From: Congeria kusceri
Taxonomy: Eukaryota; Mollusca; Bivalvia; Myida; Dreissenidae
Length of the DNA: 64,000 nt
Reading direction: 5' to 3'
NCBI GenBank assembly: GCA_027627225.1
Contig: JAPFQT010000377.1
Coordinates: forward strand, 62,001 to 126,000
Below, piece after piece: positions 1 through 12,189 of the stretch. Every line of letters starts with the position of its first letter. Positions within the stretch are counted from its first letter, which is position 1. Made by a program: the position numbers and the translations under genes. The notes below the pieces were generated by a model. The model was not told the DNA's origin. It ran no database searches and was given only the letters and a program-made list of their open reading frames with translations.

Positions 1-590
1 AGTAAGCTAGGTAAGTTACCTTTCGTGACAGGGCTGTAACCTCGAGCTCTCCGAATACTTTCTAGTTTATTGATCTGTTTGTTACCAACTATACGTATAC
101 AGACCCGAAAATTGACTCAAAATCAACGATGAACGAATATTCATCGTGTATTGAAATTAATAATAATGATCAGAATTTACCGGTATGTCGAACATTGCGG
201 CTGTAAGCAAATTACTTTCACGTGAGTGTATTGGTTGTGATGGCGCTGGTGGTTGTTGTGCTATTAGCAGTACGGTAGAACTATTCGATTGGTAGTTCTA
301 GGTGTATTGCGATTACACGATATCCTCGCGCACAAGTGTACATGTGACAGTTGACGTAACTGGAAACAGGTCCGACGCGTCTAACGTACAGCAACACCAA
401 CATTAAGAGATATTTTAGTACCTTTAGTACACATAGTACAGTACGGAATGTGTGTGTGGTGCATTTGTATTGAGTGCTCTGGGTTTCCCTCCGATACAAG
501 ACACCTCATCCAGAGGCAACACTGGGTCTTTCAAGTGCTCGGTTTAAAACACATCGTACGCTGCACCTCGGTTTAGAACGTATCATGCAA
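1..590. other. No gene recognised
   Basis: AT-rich sequence without a convincing exon, splice-flanked reading frame or repeat. A 72-codon minus-strand frame at 281-499 has no recognisable domain and is treated as chance. Confidence 0.4.
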
Positions 591-597
591 AAGATGA

Positions 598-668
598 TTT
601 AGTAGGTTAGGGTGTAGCAGGGGCTCGAATGTGCGACTCCTGGATTGTGAAGCCAGCATCTTACTTCG
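598..668 (-). repeat. tRNA-like SINE head fragment
   Basis: Read on the minus strand, this stretch has an anticodon-arm-like segment (GCTGGCTTCACAATCCAG, central CAC) followed by a B-box-like ACATTCGAGCCCC. The T stem does not pair well and the acceptor stem is missing, so it is not a working tRNA. A tRNA-derived retroposon fragment is the simplest reading. Confidence 0.4.
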
Positions 669-929
669 TGTGTGTGTCGTTAATAGCTTATAATTGTGTC
701 ATTTACATAATTTTGTAACAATTTATCTACCCCGGAAAACCCTTCTGTTAATTAAGCCCACTGTGCATTACTATATATTCTTAAACAAGTTCTGTAATCT
801 TGAATGAGCTAAACAAATACTACATTATATACAAATGTATTCATCAATGAATAAAAAACATAGTGTACATTTCTGAATATGTAACATGGCAAAATGTATA
901 ACGTGTTTCTGAATGACATCAATAATAAC

Positions 930-1750
930 ACAGAAGAGCTATCATAACAAGGGAGCTCAATCATAACCATGAGATCAATCATATCAAGTGAAATTAATCA
1001 CAAACAGTGTATCAAACATACAAGGCGACACATAAATAAAAAAAGGGAGATCGATTACAACAGCGGAGATCAGTCATTACATGCGATATCAACCATACAC
1101 GTCATCATACATTATAGGGGAGATCTATCACCGTATAGAACATCACTCATACAGGTGTAGATAAATCGTTACAGCGTTAAGTACAGTAATGGTGAAAATC
1201 AGGGCATGTATAAGTCAAAACGCCGTCTATACGTTAGGGACCTGGGGATATCTTCATAAGAGGGGTAAAAATCGTAGCAGAAGAGATGAATAAATTACAG
1301 GAAGGGGGGTGAATAGTGACAGAAAAGATAAATCATAACAGGGGAGATATATTAAAAGAGTGGAGATAAATCGTACTAGGGGAGAAAATAATGACAAAGA
1401 GATGAATCAAACCTCATCACGGGTGAGATAACTCATAGCAATGATAGCATGATAGATAAATCATAACAGGGGATAAAGGTACTAACGATGATCACTCATA
1501 TAATTGGAGATCAATATTGGCAGATATATCATAAGAGAGGAGATAAATAATAATACATATATATAGTAACAGATGGGAGGGGTATAAAAAAAGTCACCGG
1601 AGAAATTATATCATTACAAGGAAAATGAATCATAGCAGAGGAGATAAATCAGAACAGGAGAAATCAAACGTACAACAGGGGAGATCTTCCATAACTTGGG
1701 AGATAAAAAATCATAGGGGTGATCAATCGTAACAGGGGAGATCAATACAT
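930..1750. repeat. Degenerate 19-bp minisatellite, GATC-rich
   Basis: Imperfect tandem copies of a roughly 19-bp unit close to GGAGATCAATCATAACAGG, with many variants (ATAAATCATAACAGGGGAG). The same unit recurs in cleaner form at 20,880-21,215. The copies are too diverged for an exact count. No coding role is apparent; the 63-codon frame at 969-1160 is a by-product of the repeat. Confidence 0.8.
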
Positions 1751-1884
1751 ATTTGTTGTTCCTAGCAAATGTGAATTTGTAATCGTAATCATGAAGATAT
1801 GCTATTTAAAGATGTTCTTCATTGTTAAAGTTTCAGTACTATGTTTAGAAATCGGCAATAAGCACTCTGATTTTGTATAGCTAA

Positions 1885-2250
1885 CAGGGGCGTAGCTTGG
1901 GTTATAAAATGTATAGGCACAATAGGTGGAATCTACAAATTTACGCTGTAAGCGATAATTTGGGTCAGGAGTGTTTATACTCGTATTTGGCTACAAACAA
2001 CTAACTTTAGCTAAACCCGGAATGTACAAAATAGTTCTAAAATAAAGCGTAAGTTTCATGACATTTATTTCATATTGACGTAATCGACTCGTTAAACAAT
2101 GAAGTATCAACACAGCCAAGAAAGATCCCCTCACCCCCATCCCCCTTTCTTGTTTGTATAGCATTTTTGACATATTTAAATTTTTCATCTCTGGAAAAAA
2201 TGTATGGGTATAGGCACGTGCCTATAGTGCCTAAAGGAAGCTACGCCCCT
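1885..2250. mobile_element. Non-autonomous hAT-like element (MITE)
   Basis: The left end begins CAGGGGCGTAGCTT after flanking TAGCTAA. The right end finishes AAGCTACGCCCC and is followed by TAGCTAA again. The ends are inverted repeats, with a second inverted pair (TATAGGCAC / GTGCCTATA) just inside. The 7-8 bp flank duplication and the CAGGGGCGTAGC terminus fit hAT elements. At about 365 bp it encodes no transposase. Confidence 0.6.
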
Positions 2251-4400
2251 AGCTAATACTAGCATTTGTTCTAGGGATTGCCAGAATAGTTGCGCGCGCA
2301 TACGGATGCTTTGACGGGGTTTACATTAACGGGTCCAGGAAGGTGGTACGAGCTCATGGATCCAGTAATTTGCATTTAAATTCGTCTAATAACTAGAATG
2401 TGACTGATTCACATAAGCATTATACATCTGCAACGTTAGACGTGGTGCAGATTCTGCAAAGTACGAGCTGTGATGACTCGATAGTAAAGAAACGTTCTGC
2501 AATGCTGGAATCAACACAAGGGACGTAACTCGCCTGTCACAGACATGTATGTATAGTATAAGCAACTGACTGGATTGTCTCCCTTTGTGTAGTGAGATTC
2601 GTGCATTGACCACATCGTACATTTTACAAAGAGTGATTAATCTTAATCAGGTTGATTATGATTAAATGTATGAGGTCATACTTTGTTGCTGCACACAACT
2701 CCCGAACTTTTCCACAATAGTAAGTTTTCTTTTCAGTTGTAGTAATAGTATTTGACATAAAATGAATGAATTCATCACTTAAATTGTACATAAATAATCA
2801 TTACTCCTAAGTGCTATTTTCCTATGGCAACATTCCGACATGAATTAATGTCAGAAGCTTTTCTAGCTGCAATTTCTTTTTTATCACTCATTATTCATTT
2901 AACAATGATTGAACATTAAGTATAAACATTAATTTACGAATTGCATGCCAAAAAGTCAACATAAAAAACAAATTTAGTGCTACTTTTTATAAGGGGCTAA
3001 ATTGGCTGGAATAAATGAGACTTTTAACGCGAATTTAGTGCTACTTTTTAAAAGGGGCTAAATTTGCTGGTCATCACCGAATGACCATTTATGTGGTGGA
3101 AAATCATAATGTCAAAATTTCAAAAATATCGCTCAGATATCAAAATAAAATCATCTTGTTGTAGATGCAACATATACTGTGTAGAATTCACGTCATTTCA
3201 TAAAAAAATATAGCTTGAAATTGATCTTAAATTGGAGTTTAAGATATGTTTACATCAACGGTGTTTTCTCGACAGCCATGATAAAAATAGCTCAGGTGTT
3301 TTAACTATCCAATCAGAACGCAGATGCTTCTCAGCACGGTTATGAAGGATGTATGCATAATTTTACAAGACGTTATATTAGCGGGACTTAGAAATAACGT
3401 GACGGACTGGTGCTACTAATTAAAAAAAAGTATGAATAATATGCATAACAAATGTTTATTGAAAATTAAAACGAAACATTATTTTTTAAATATGTATTAT
3501 ATTATAAAAACTTGATAACATGCAATAAAAATGACGAGAATATTGGCGAGAATATCCAACAGAATGTATCTCATAAAGTAGGTCCACCGGTACGTTTCAT
3601 TTATTTCTAAACTACTACTCAAATTCAGATTAATCTGTTTATTACAGCCACATAAAATGGAAAACACAGAAACAATACTGTGTGTGTGACGGAGAAATAA
3701 TTGCAATAATAATACCGCTCAGCGTGGTACCGTAAATCTTTACAAATAATACTCAATTCTAACTGAAATGGACAGAGACGTATATAGATCTTACATGAAA
3801 AATTAAACACTATAGTTTTTCATAGCAAAATTCACTATACAAAGAACATGAACACAGGGCTCGCGCTGGCGATCGACATTTGAGCCATTGGCGAAATAAT
3901 TCAGAAATTGGCTCATTAAAATCTCAATTGGCTCAAACACTCCAAAACCCCCAACTTTGTAAAAACCAGATTTTAATTCCAAAAAAAACGAAAGCAGCCA
4001 AGTCTCACGAGAGCGAGATCTGCTCAGACTGGTTTACAGTCTAAATAGTTTCAGCTGATAATGCGAGTAATGACTCGATAAGCACAGTCATGATTAACCT
4101 CACGTGGTGTTAATTGGTGTAAAGTGGGAAAATGGCTCTTGTGAAAACAATGTTTATGGTCGACCGTTTGTCTTTTAATTGCTCCCGATTGTGGTTGATT
4201 ATCACACAGGCGGCGACTAAATCAACTTGTAATGAAATTTGTTACGGATTAATGAGAGGACTAAAGGAGGGATTATAAAAATGGAGTTAATTAGCAAATC
4301 GACAAAGGTAAATGTTTTCACACTAAGTCGGTATCTATTCTGTCATGTATTGTTGTAATTTAATGCTCAGTTATGACGATTAAAGACTTATATAGCATAG
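2251..4400. other. No gene recognised; short direct repeat inside
   Basis: AT-rich spacer. It holds a direct duplication of a segment around AATTTAGTGCTACTTTTTA at about 2,970 and 3,042. Minus-strand frames at 3,497-3,810 lack any recognisable domain. Confidence 0.4.
2965..3072 (+). repeat. Two-copy direct repeat
   Basis: A block reading AATTTAGTGCTACTTTTT, then AAGGGGCTAAATT.GCTGG, occurs twice about 70 bp apart with few differences. It is a recent local duplication of unknown origin. Confidence 0.7.
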
Positions 4401-4460
4401 ATATGAGGGTATATAAATATATTTCAGTGCTTACAGAACAATACTTCATTTCATTTGACA

Positions 4461-4607
4461 ATGTCCAGCAAACGTAAAAATGAGTCTGGCAACTCGCCAC
4501 AATATAAAAAAACTAGAACAGAAACACCGAGATCTTTTCACTTTGCAAATTGTGCCTTAAATGTACATATGTATTTGTGTTATTGTTTTATCAAATTGCA
4601 TGAATAA
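4461..4607 (+). other. Short basic reading frame, 48 codons, unknown
   Basis: An ATG-started frame begins MSSKRKNESGNSPQYKKTR, rich in Lys/Arg and Ser, then becomes hydrophobic with no clear domain. A TATA-like stretch (GGGTATATAAATATAT) lies about 45 bp upstream. It could be the first exon of an unrecognised gene or chance. It overlaps the end of the opposite-strand DUF6589-like remnant. Confidence 0.2.
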
Positions 4608-5380
4608 ACAACAACAAAGCAGCAACGTTAAGACAACATAAAATAACAATGTGTGCGCTTCATACTGTACACACATCATGAAGAAAAATAAAAAACATAT
4701 TGTATGAACATTATAATAAGCTGTCATATCTGCAGGATCAAAATGTTCAGCCGAGGGCAGTGGCAATGAACAGTATATTTCGGTCTTAGCTTTTCGTTGC
4801 CTGTAAGAGTCGAGCTGTTTAGAAAGATTCGACAGCTTTGCTTTAAACTTATAAGCGTCAATGTTCATGTTGTTCCTTATATTTGGAACAGATTGGTAGA
4901 ATCGTTCATTGGAATGTCTTGTCAGATGCTCCAGTTTCAACAAGGCCGTCATCGCAAACAAATCACTCTCGTTTATGTTCTTTTCTGGATGAAGTTTCAG
5001 CTGGAATCTTGGTTAATTCGCCGTACATTTCATCCAGTACATTGCCCACTCCACCCGTGAGCTTACCGTGTCGCTCTACTGTGTGCTCTGTTAGGTGGGG
5101 TCCTACAGAGCGCAGACTTTCTGTGAAAGAATAGAAAAATGAAATTTAGCTAAAGAATTTATTATCGTAGTTGCAATGTCATCATAATAATCATGATAAT
5201 TATAATAATGATAATAATCATAATAATGAAAATAAATAATAATACTAATAATGATACCTTTAAATTTCTTATTAAGGAACTCATTGACCAGGTTGGCTTT
5301 CACAGTCTTTCCCCTTCCGCTGGAAATATTGACAGTCCGATTCCATATCAAGTCTTGTAATATTAAACTTGTAATCCACT
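4557..5380 (-). pseudogene. DUF6589-like transposon-derived protein remnant, two exons
   Basis: Two minus-strand exons join cleanly. The upstream exon (about 5,380 down to 5,258) reads IWNRTVNISSGRGKTVKAN and ends at donor AAAG|GTATCA. The downstream exon starts at 5,120 after acceptor TTCTTTCACAG. The phase-1 junction gives KKFKESLRSVGPHLTEHTVE. By recall this resembles the NIP.DL..EHLNR...LG.N.TE..V.R region of DUF6589 proteins, a large mollusc and cnidarian family with transposon-like distribution. The downstream exon continues to about 4,730 (KLEHLTRHSNERFYQSVPNI). A one-base shift near 4,980 breaks the frame between RKEHKRE and SDLFAMTALL, so the gene looks dead unless the base is an assembly error. 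The intron (5,121-5,257) is filled by an AAT-type microsatellite. No N-terminal part was found upstream. Confidence 0.5.
5163..5252. repeat. AAT/ATC-type microsatellite in intron
   Basis: Impure runs of AATAATC and ATAATGATA units fill the presumed intron of the DUF6589-like remnant. Confidence 0.8.
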
Positions 5381-5399
5381 GGGGTTGCCCAAGTAGTCC

Positions 5400-6050
5400 T
5401 CTCGCCTACTGGCAAGAGACTGGTCGAGAGGGTAGAGCGTTAGCGGTCATGTACTGCTACCCGCTCTCATTGATTAAACGAGTAACGGACGAATCCATTG
5501 TGCGCATTGCAAATGGTGAAACGTTTGTAAGGCTCTCCGTCTGGGAGCACCTTATTACGGCAGGTATGGACCGAAACGAACTACCCAGGAATCGTCCGTG
5601 TTCCAACTCAGAATGCATCATCTGTGAGTGCCAATTATGCATGTGCTGTAGCGTATGCTAGACCAACTGCCAATGTCCTGGCAAAATGCCGTACGTTGAT
5701 CGTTCTCTTTTGTAATATTGGGTTATTGTGTCATGGCGTCTTAAAACGATGACTTATTACTGAACATTTTAAGCAAACCATAATCATTCTCAGTCGATTT
5801 AGCAATGCGTTGCTGTGTATAGGAGACTCCATTTAGTAACTATGTATACGAAATTGCATTTTTTTCATATTTGTCTTAAGTACCAGATATACACAATACC
5901 AGTAATGAGTATATATGAACCCCCTAGGTACTGCACCTGTTTCTACAAACCAGTAGAATTCGTATCACTTCATGGTTATAGTAATGGTTGTGTATATTGT
6001 TCTATGTATACTTCTTTGTTTGAGAACATATCAATATTTTTCAGGTGAAC
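5400..6050. other. No gene recognised
   Basis: Plus-strand frames here (for example 5,251-5,661 and 5,815-6,048) are open but show no known domain. The first overlaps the opposite-strand exon and is probably a shadow. Confidence 0.35.
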
Positions 6051-6056
6051 GTGTCT

Positions 6057-6303
<247 letters not shown>

Positions 6304-6309
6304 TTTATT

Positions 6310-7110
6310 GGTTGGTTGTTTATATATACAAATAATGAACACACAAAAAAAATAGTTCGTCATAAAATCCCTTACTGAATCGGTAAGAGGACATTTCGAT
6401 AATGCGACTTCTCTTTGCCAAACACCACCTGCCATTTCCCGCAGTACATGATTCTGCAACAATATAGCGAAGGCTGATCGATCGATCAGTACACAGCGAG
6501 GTAAGCGTGTGTTGTGTCGTTTGTGGTAGAGTGTTCATTTAAATCGCAAATGCAATGAAAATGGATGTATTACAACATACATTTATACTGGACATTAATG
6601 TGGAATAGTGTCTTTCCACAGGTATGTAAATTTTGTTGCAAAATTTTAATGATGAGTATATTTTTACCGAGTTCAAAAGTAGTGACGAAAATCCTGTCGC
6701 TACTCTATAGACATATAGGGAGAAATTTCCACCACAGTTTTGGTTGGTCCTTCGGCGGTTGGGCCCTCCAGCCCAATGTTGCCCATATAAAAAGTAGCTC
6801 CATATTGGCTGGCACAGGGCCTAACTTGTTGTGCTAGGATAACCAACTATTTTTTAGGAAAGGATTTCTTTGAAAAAGTGTAATCCATCAAACAGAACAT
6901 TCATTCACAAGTTCAAAGCAGTTCATTTTTTCAGAACAGATTAAAAGGTGTAATTTTCATGATATTTTCTTTTAAATGACCCTGAAGACGACAAAATGGG
7001 CATTGAACAAAGCATGTCCAAAAACTTGTTCCAAGTGTTCAACTATCAATACTTGCAAGAACTGGTGGTCTTTAATGAATTTTGTAAGTTTCTGCAATAC
7101 AGTCTTCGAC
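6310..7110. other. No gene recognised
   Basis: Spacer without a supported exon. The 90-codon plus frame at 6,565-6,837 and the minus frame at 6,972-7,172 show no recognisable domain. Confidence 0.35.
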
Positions 7111-7113
7111 GTT

Positions 7114-8389
7114 AAGTGGTGGACCGTCGACTGAGTCCACCAAATTTTCGCTCGGTCCACCAAAAGTTTCAAGTAAACTGGACCGGCAGTCCAGCTAAGA
7201 AATTTCCCTTGATAATTTTGATACCAGAAATCCCTAAAAATGTTCAGCCAATAATTTTTGGTAAAGCTAAAATCAACTTATTTGGATCCATACTTTTACG
7301 AAAAGGCGCCATAAAATTTAGTGTCAAATTCGCAACCATTTGCGCTTGCGTATGCTTGTTTTTCTAAAACAAAGAATGCCTACTCTGCAATAAACACACA
7401 CTCCTTCTGCATCAGCGTGTCAATTATCGATAAAATCTGTAAGCAGGAGTAGCTAGATTTACTACAGTCACCTAGTCAGCCAATGAGAATGCATTAAATT
7501 TCCAATATGTAGGTGAGTGTGGTTGATAGAATGTTTATCACCCCGTCATTGTTGGTAAAGGTGAAAAAATTTGTAACACATTCTCGTGCATGTTGTTACC
7601 TGCGTGTTTGTAACACCCACATAATAAATACAATACTACATACTAAAATAAGTCAGTATATTATTGTTTGCAAAATGTTTACTTAAAATACGAAATGGGA
7701 TGTTGACAAATTGTGTTTGCCGAATGTCCAAGGTACGTCTTCATTTGTTTTAAAAGAAAATATTGCTATGACTACAAGTGTTTTCTAATGAACGAGCTAT
7801 ACAAAAGTATAACTATACACTGATTACACCCAAAAACTTATGCTGCCACGTTTTCACGCAAGTTAGCGAAAGTTAAGTCAGTGAAAGTAAAAATGTTTTG
7901 TTACTCAACAATGGATTAAAAAAAATAAAATTGTTGGACTCAAAGCATTGATAGTTAAAGGAGTGGGTGGGGAGGGGGGGCTTTGGTAACAATTACTGGG
8001 ACCCCAACTCTTGAGGAGTAGGGAGTCCATGTTCTGCAATCCTAGCGAGTGGAGCAGTTTCCATTTGATCTGCGCATTCAAGTAAATTTCATCCCAGGTA
8101 CCAGCTCGGCCATTTGGGCCAGTACTGAACTCAAATAAGCCTGGTATACACCTGGTATTTGATTTAACTGGCGATCTTGTATTAATATTTTGCCATATTT
8201 TCACTGAGAGTGAATGTAATAAATACATGATTCATGTTAGAATAAAAGTCTGAAAACCATAATTGCTTTCATTTTATTTTTTTAATAAAATCATTGATGC
8301 TAATGAAAATCTACAAACAAATTGTGGTCCACTAAATTGTTGTACGGTCCAGTTGATTTCGATAGTTTGGTGGACCGACAGTCCACTGC
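7114..8389. mobile_element. Inverted-repeat element, about 1.3 kb
   Basis: The left end (GTGGACCGTCGACTG, then GTCCACCAAATTTTCG, then CTGGACCG) reappears inverted at the right end: read backwards it gives GTGGACTGTCGG, then TCCACCAAACTATCG, then CTGGACCG. The repeats are diverged and gapped over about 60-70 bp. No transposase is readable inside. It is probably a decayed non-autonomous DNA transposon. Confidence 0.5.
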
Positions 8390-8788
8390 TTTTAAAACTT
8401 ATTCGTGAAGGCTGGCAATATAACAAATTATTTTAAGTATCAAAAACATATTTTTACACAGAAACAACAATATTAATAACTGTTAATTTGTACTAGAACA
8501 TGGCACATATCGGTCAGTTTCCCTGTTTATATTCTATACAGTAGCGATAACCATCTATTTTTTTCTACATATGATAGGTAGGTGAAATTGTGAGCATATA
8601 TATTTGGACATTTAAAGTATAAAACAAAGAACCTTAAAACTAAATTGTACTGTCATGATTTTTTACTTCAGAAAACCATAATAAAAAGTGTCCAAAGAAT
8701 GGTTAAATAATGATGTTAAAAATACATATTAACATTTGAAGCTGAACTTGAAGCTATTTTAATTTAAACAGCACCACAAATAATATTA

Positions 8789-9056
8789 ATTGAGGCATGT
8801 CGTGGGAAAACCGGGCTTAATGCATGTGCGTTAAGTGTTGTCCCGGATTAGAATGTGAAGTCTGCACAGGCTTATCCGGGACGACACCTTCCACTTATAT
8901 GGTGTTTTCTGTTTCAATGATAGTCTCTCCCTAACGTAAATCCACTGTAGGCGTAAAGTGTTGTCTGGGATTAGCCTGTGCAGACTGCACTGGCTAATCC
9001 AGGACGACACTGAACGCACATGTATTAAGCTGGTTTTCCCACGGCACGCCTCAATT
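8789..9056. mobile_element. Palindromic MITE, dreissenid-type
   Basis: The ends AATTGAGGC, then GTGGGAAAACC, then AATGCATGTGCGTTAAGTG are repeated inverted at the other end for about 70 bp. Each half also carries an inner palindrome (GTTGTCCCGGATTAG ... CTTATCCGGGACGACAC, and a second like it). I recall this repeat as extremely common in Dreissena genomic sequence; that link is recall, not a search. The minus-strand frame at 8,831-9,076 is non-coding. Confidence 0.8.
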
Positions 9057-9059
9057 ATA

Positions 9060-11090
9060 TTATAAATGCATAACAACTCAATTAATTGAAATATTTATCT
9101 ATTTGAATGTGATTATTTGGATGGTGTTTATTGTAGATTTGTTTGTTGAATTGTCGGCAACCTTACTTTTAAGTTAGATTTCTTTAGTTTAGTTTTCTTT
9201 TTTGTCCTTCGTAAAGATCTTTGTATAGATGTTGTAACTCTGCAACATCTTAAATTCAACATTTAAGTAAATTAAAGTCAGTATTTAATACTACATAGTT
9301 GCTATATAAAAAAAATATTGGCAGTACCATATTCTAGAACCTTTAAGTTATTTAAATATCTATATACAAAATAAGTATAATCCTCTAGATGTGTTTGTTT
9401 GTATACATGTAATAAAAGAAAAACCGCAAGTTATAAATGACTTATTTGAAAAAATACATAATTTTTTCAATATTTGTAACTTTATGTAACAATAAATCTA
9501 TTATAAATTTGATGATCACCTTCACTGAGAGTCAGTATGTTTTTGAAACATTTATAGTAATTTTCATCAAGCAAACACATATTGTTAAGAAAGAAAGAAT
9601 ATTTTTAATACCTGTATTATTTATTATTTGTAATAAACTATTTATGAATAATGATATAGAAGTAATATGGAAAGCCATTCATTTGTAAGCTTAATTTACG
9701 CATGTACATGCATTATATTGTCTTCTTATTGTAATCTAAGAAGGTGTTTTATATTATACACATATTATATTGAGTAATTATTGTATGTTTTAAAAATGCA
9801 AGTCTTATTCTTGGGTATTAATACTATTTTCATGGTCATGCATGTAGATTTTGCATTTTAGTCAGCCCATGACAATAAACAACAATTTTAGATGCTTTTT
9901 TTTATCAATATGGAACATGTTGTTTTCTATTAATCCCCAATAGACATTATCAAATTGTCAAGCAGTCCTTCAATTAAACAAAATTTCTTATGTTTATCTC
10001 AGGGAATACACATAAATAATAAGTTATTACAGTAATGAACAATACCAACATGGGTGCCGCCATCTTGGATATACATGTAAAATTATTTCCTCATTTAGTT
10101 ATCTATGAATTATTGATAGATTACAGCTTTTTATTGTTTTGAAACGAATTGCATCATAAAGACAAATAGTTTGCCATTTAAAATAATACCACAATTGGAA
10201 TGGAGCAAAACATTTTGATGGAAAAAAAAATGTAATGAATTTTTAGTCTGGAAATTTCTAGGTTTTGCATTCAAATTTTGTGGAAAAAAACGCTGGTGCA
10301 CCACAGCTTTAATGTAGTAACTTTTATTATTGATTAGCAAGAATTACTTCAATCAATGTAAAAGTCTCTAGAATCGCTGTAAAAAAACACCCTACAAAAC
10401 GACCAGTAACTGTGACAACTTTTCTGCCAAGCAGTAAACAGCGTCATAGGCAGTTACCTCCCTTGTGGTTATACCTTATTCAAGTTATCAATTCACCACC
10501 TAAATAGTACATGAATATTCATCATTTGAATAAGCATGAATATCCTGGTTAAACTCAAACTCCACAAAGTCATTAAAAAAGTCAGTGAAAAAGTCTTGAG
10601 CGACTGTGGAAGATTGATCCAGGATCCTCTGGGAGAGAGGCGGACACTAACCCCGTAGCGAAAGAGCTAGCCCCACCGTCATTTTTAGTCCAACAGCCTG
10701 GCTGTTGGACGTGCCCTATAGGCCTATAGGCCAGTCACTGCACAATCTTAACCTAAATTAATTTTGTTTCTTCCTTACAATCATCCAGTTGACACTGGTC
10801 ACTTCTCGTATATTACTTCACAGCAAGAAAACTTGACATGACTGCCTATATAACTGAGAATCAGAGCAAGCCCGGTTCAAATATTACCAGTGCACGGCTT
10901 ATGGGCTGGTGCTTACTTCGACCACTGCTTTATCGTGATATGTAAAATTGAGAAACATTACCATCTAGACAATATCAAAATGTAAGGTTAAAAAGTATAT
11001 TTTTTGTCATCTTAACAATTTATTGTTCCAATTGTAAAAAACAAAGAGCACGACACTCATTCAATAACAAATGAGCAATCTTCATGCGTT
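9060..11090. other. AT-rich spacer, no gene recognised
   Basis: Long AT-rich stretch with only short open frames (for example 9,437-9,688 plus, 10,131-10,340 minus) of low complexity. A possible decayed tRNA-like head lies near 10,600-10,690 on the minus strand but is too weak to call. Confidence 0.4.
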
Positions 11091-11092
11091 TA

Positions 11093-11130
11093 TTAGCTCA
11101 CCTGAGCACTCATTGTTACAGGGACTTGAC
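11093..11130 (+). repeat. Fragment of GCTCACCTGAGC repeat end
   Basis: TTTATTAGCTCACCTGAGCA matches the left terminus of the tandem-repeat elements described below and then diverges at once. It is a solo end or truncated copy. Confidence 0.6.
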
Positions 11131-11205
11131 CTGCATTGTATTTTTTTTTTGGCTACATAATGCCTTGCAGTGGCAATAGAGATTACAATTTTTATCCAGT
11201 CTTAC

Positions 11206-11427
11206 AGCAGAAGTCCAGAAATATGTAATAGACATTAAATTTTGCACAAATCCTTTCTTATGGACATCGTACCAATCAAAATACAAAAAAAACGCATTGA
11301 AATTGATAAAGTAATAACATTTTTGTCACTTTTATCGTCTAGTTTCTGTTTGCAATAGCTGGTGAATAAGAAACAGTTTTCAGTCGAGTAAACGTCATTA
11401 ACGTTTGTTAGAAATATGGACTGCGGC
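11206..11427 (+). mobile_element. Internally deleted third copy of the 22.8/60.3-kb element
   Basis: GTCCAGAAATATGTAATAGA, TTATGGACATCGTACC and the stretch around GCAATAGCTGGTGA match, in order, the interiors of the elements at 22,814-23,975 and 60,264-61,920. A central segment is missing and the terminal repeats are not seen. Confidence 0.65.
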
Positions 11428-11458
11428 TTTAAAGGGACTTATTCACACATTTTTGCAT
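11428..11458 (+). repeat. Left end of an AGGGACTTATTCACA element
   Basis: TTTAAAGGGACTTATTCACA is the inverted counterpart of the right end of the element at 14,101-15,632. The copy is interrupted after about 30 bp by a GCTAACCTGAGC tandem-repeat element. No matching right end was found before the exon at 13,314. Confidence 0.6.
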
Positions 11459-12180
11459 TTTTAGCTAACCTGAGCACAAAGTGCTCATGGTGAGCTTTTG
11501 TGATCGCCCGTTGTCCGTGCGTGTGTGCGTGCGTCGTCAACTTTTCATTCACACAACATCTCCTCAACCGCTTGGCAGATTTTCACCAAACTTCACAGGA
11601 ATGATCCTTGGGTGAACCACTTTCAAAGTTGTTCAAATCTTTCCGGTCCGCTGAATATGTAGGTCACCAGAGCTAAAAATATATTTAAAAAGTGAAAACT
11701 TTAAAAATCTTCTATGAAACTGCAAGGCTCAGAGCTTTCATATTTGATATGTGACATCCTCTAGAGGTCCTCTACAAAGATTGTTCAAATGATGCCCCTG
11801 GGGTCAAAACTGGCCACACTCCAGGGGTCACATGGTTTATATAGACTTATATAGCAAAATGACTTTAAAAATCTTCTCCTCTAAAACCGTAAGGCCTAGA
11901 GGTTTCATATTTGGTATGTAACATTGTCTGGTGGTCCGTTACAAAGATTGTTCAAATGATGCCCCTGGGGTCAAACGTGGCGACACCCCAGGGGTTACAT
12001 GGTTTATATAGACTTAAATAGAAAAAGGACTTTGAAAATCTTCTCTGAAACCGCAAGGCCTAGAGGTTTCATATTTGGTATGTAACATTGTATAGTGGTC
12101 TTCTACAAAGATTGTTCAAATTATGCCCCTGGGGTCAAAACTGGCTATACCCCAGGGGTCACATTATTTATACAGCACTA
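11459..12180 (+). mobile_element. Tandem-repeat element, family A
   Basis: It starts after a T-run with GCTAACCTGAGCACAAAGTG, then CTCATGGTGAGC, which forms a terminal hairpin. A CGT-rich leader follows, then about three diverged copies of a 170-180 bp unit containing CAAGGCCTAGAGGTTTCATA and TGCCCCTGGGGTCAAAACTG. There is no coding capacity. The right end is not clear. Confidence 0.75.
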
Positions 12181-12189
12181 TAATTTCAA

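Noticed and set aside
900..1750. CRISPR-like array of short repeats with spacers
   Set aside because: Units are contiguous and degenerate without unique spacers, and the window is eukaryotic.
10590..10690. tRNA-like SINE head on the minus strand
   Set aside because: Only loose A- and B-box resemblance (GGGGCTAGCTCTTTCG, GGATCAATCTT); stems could not be drawn.
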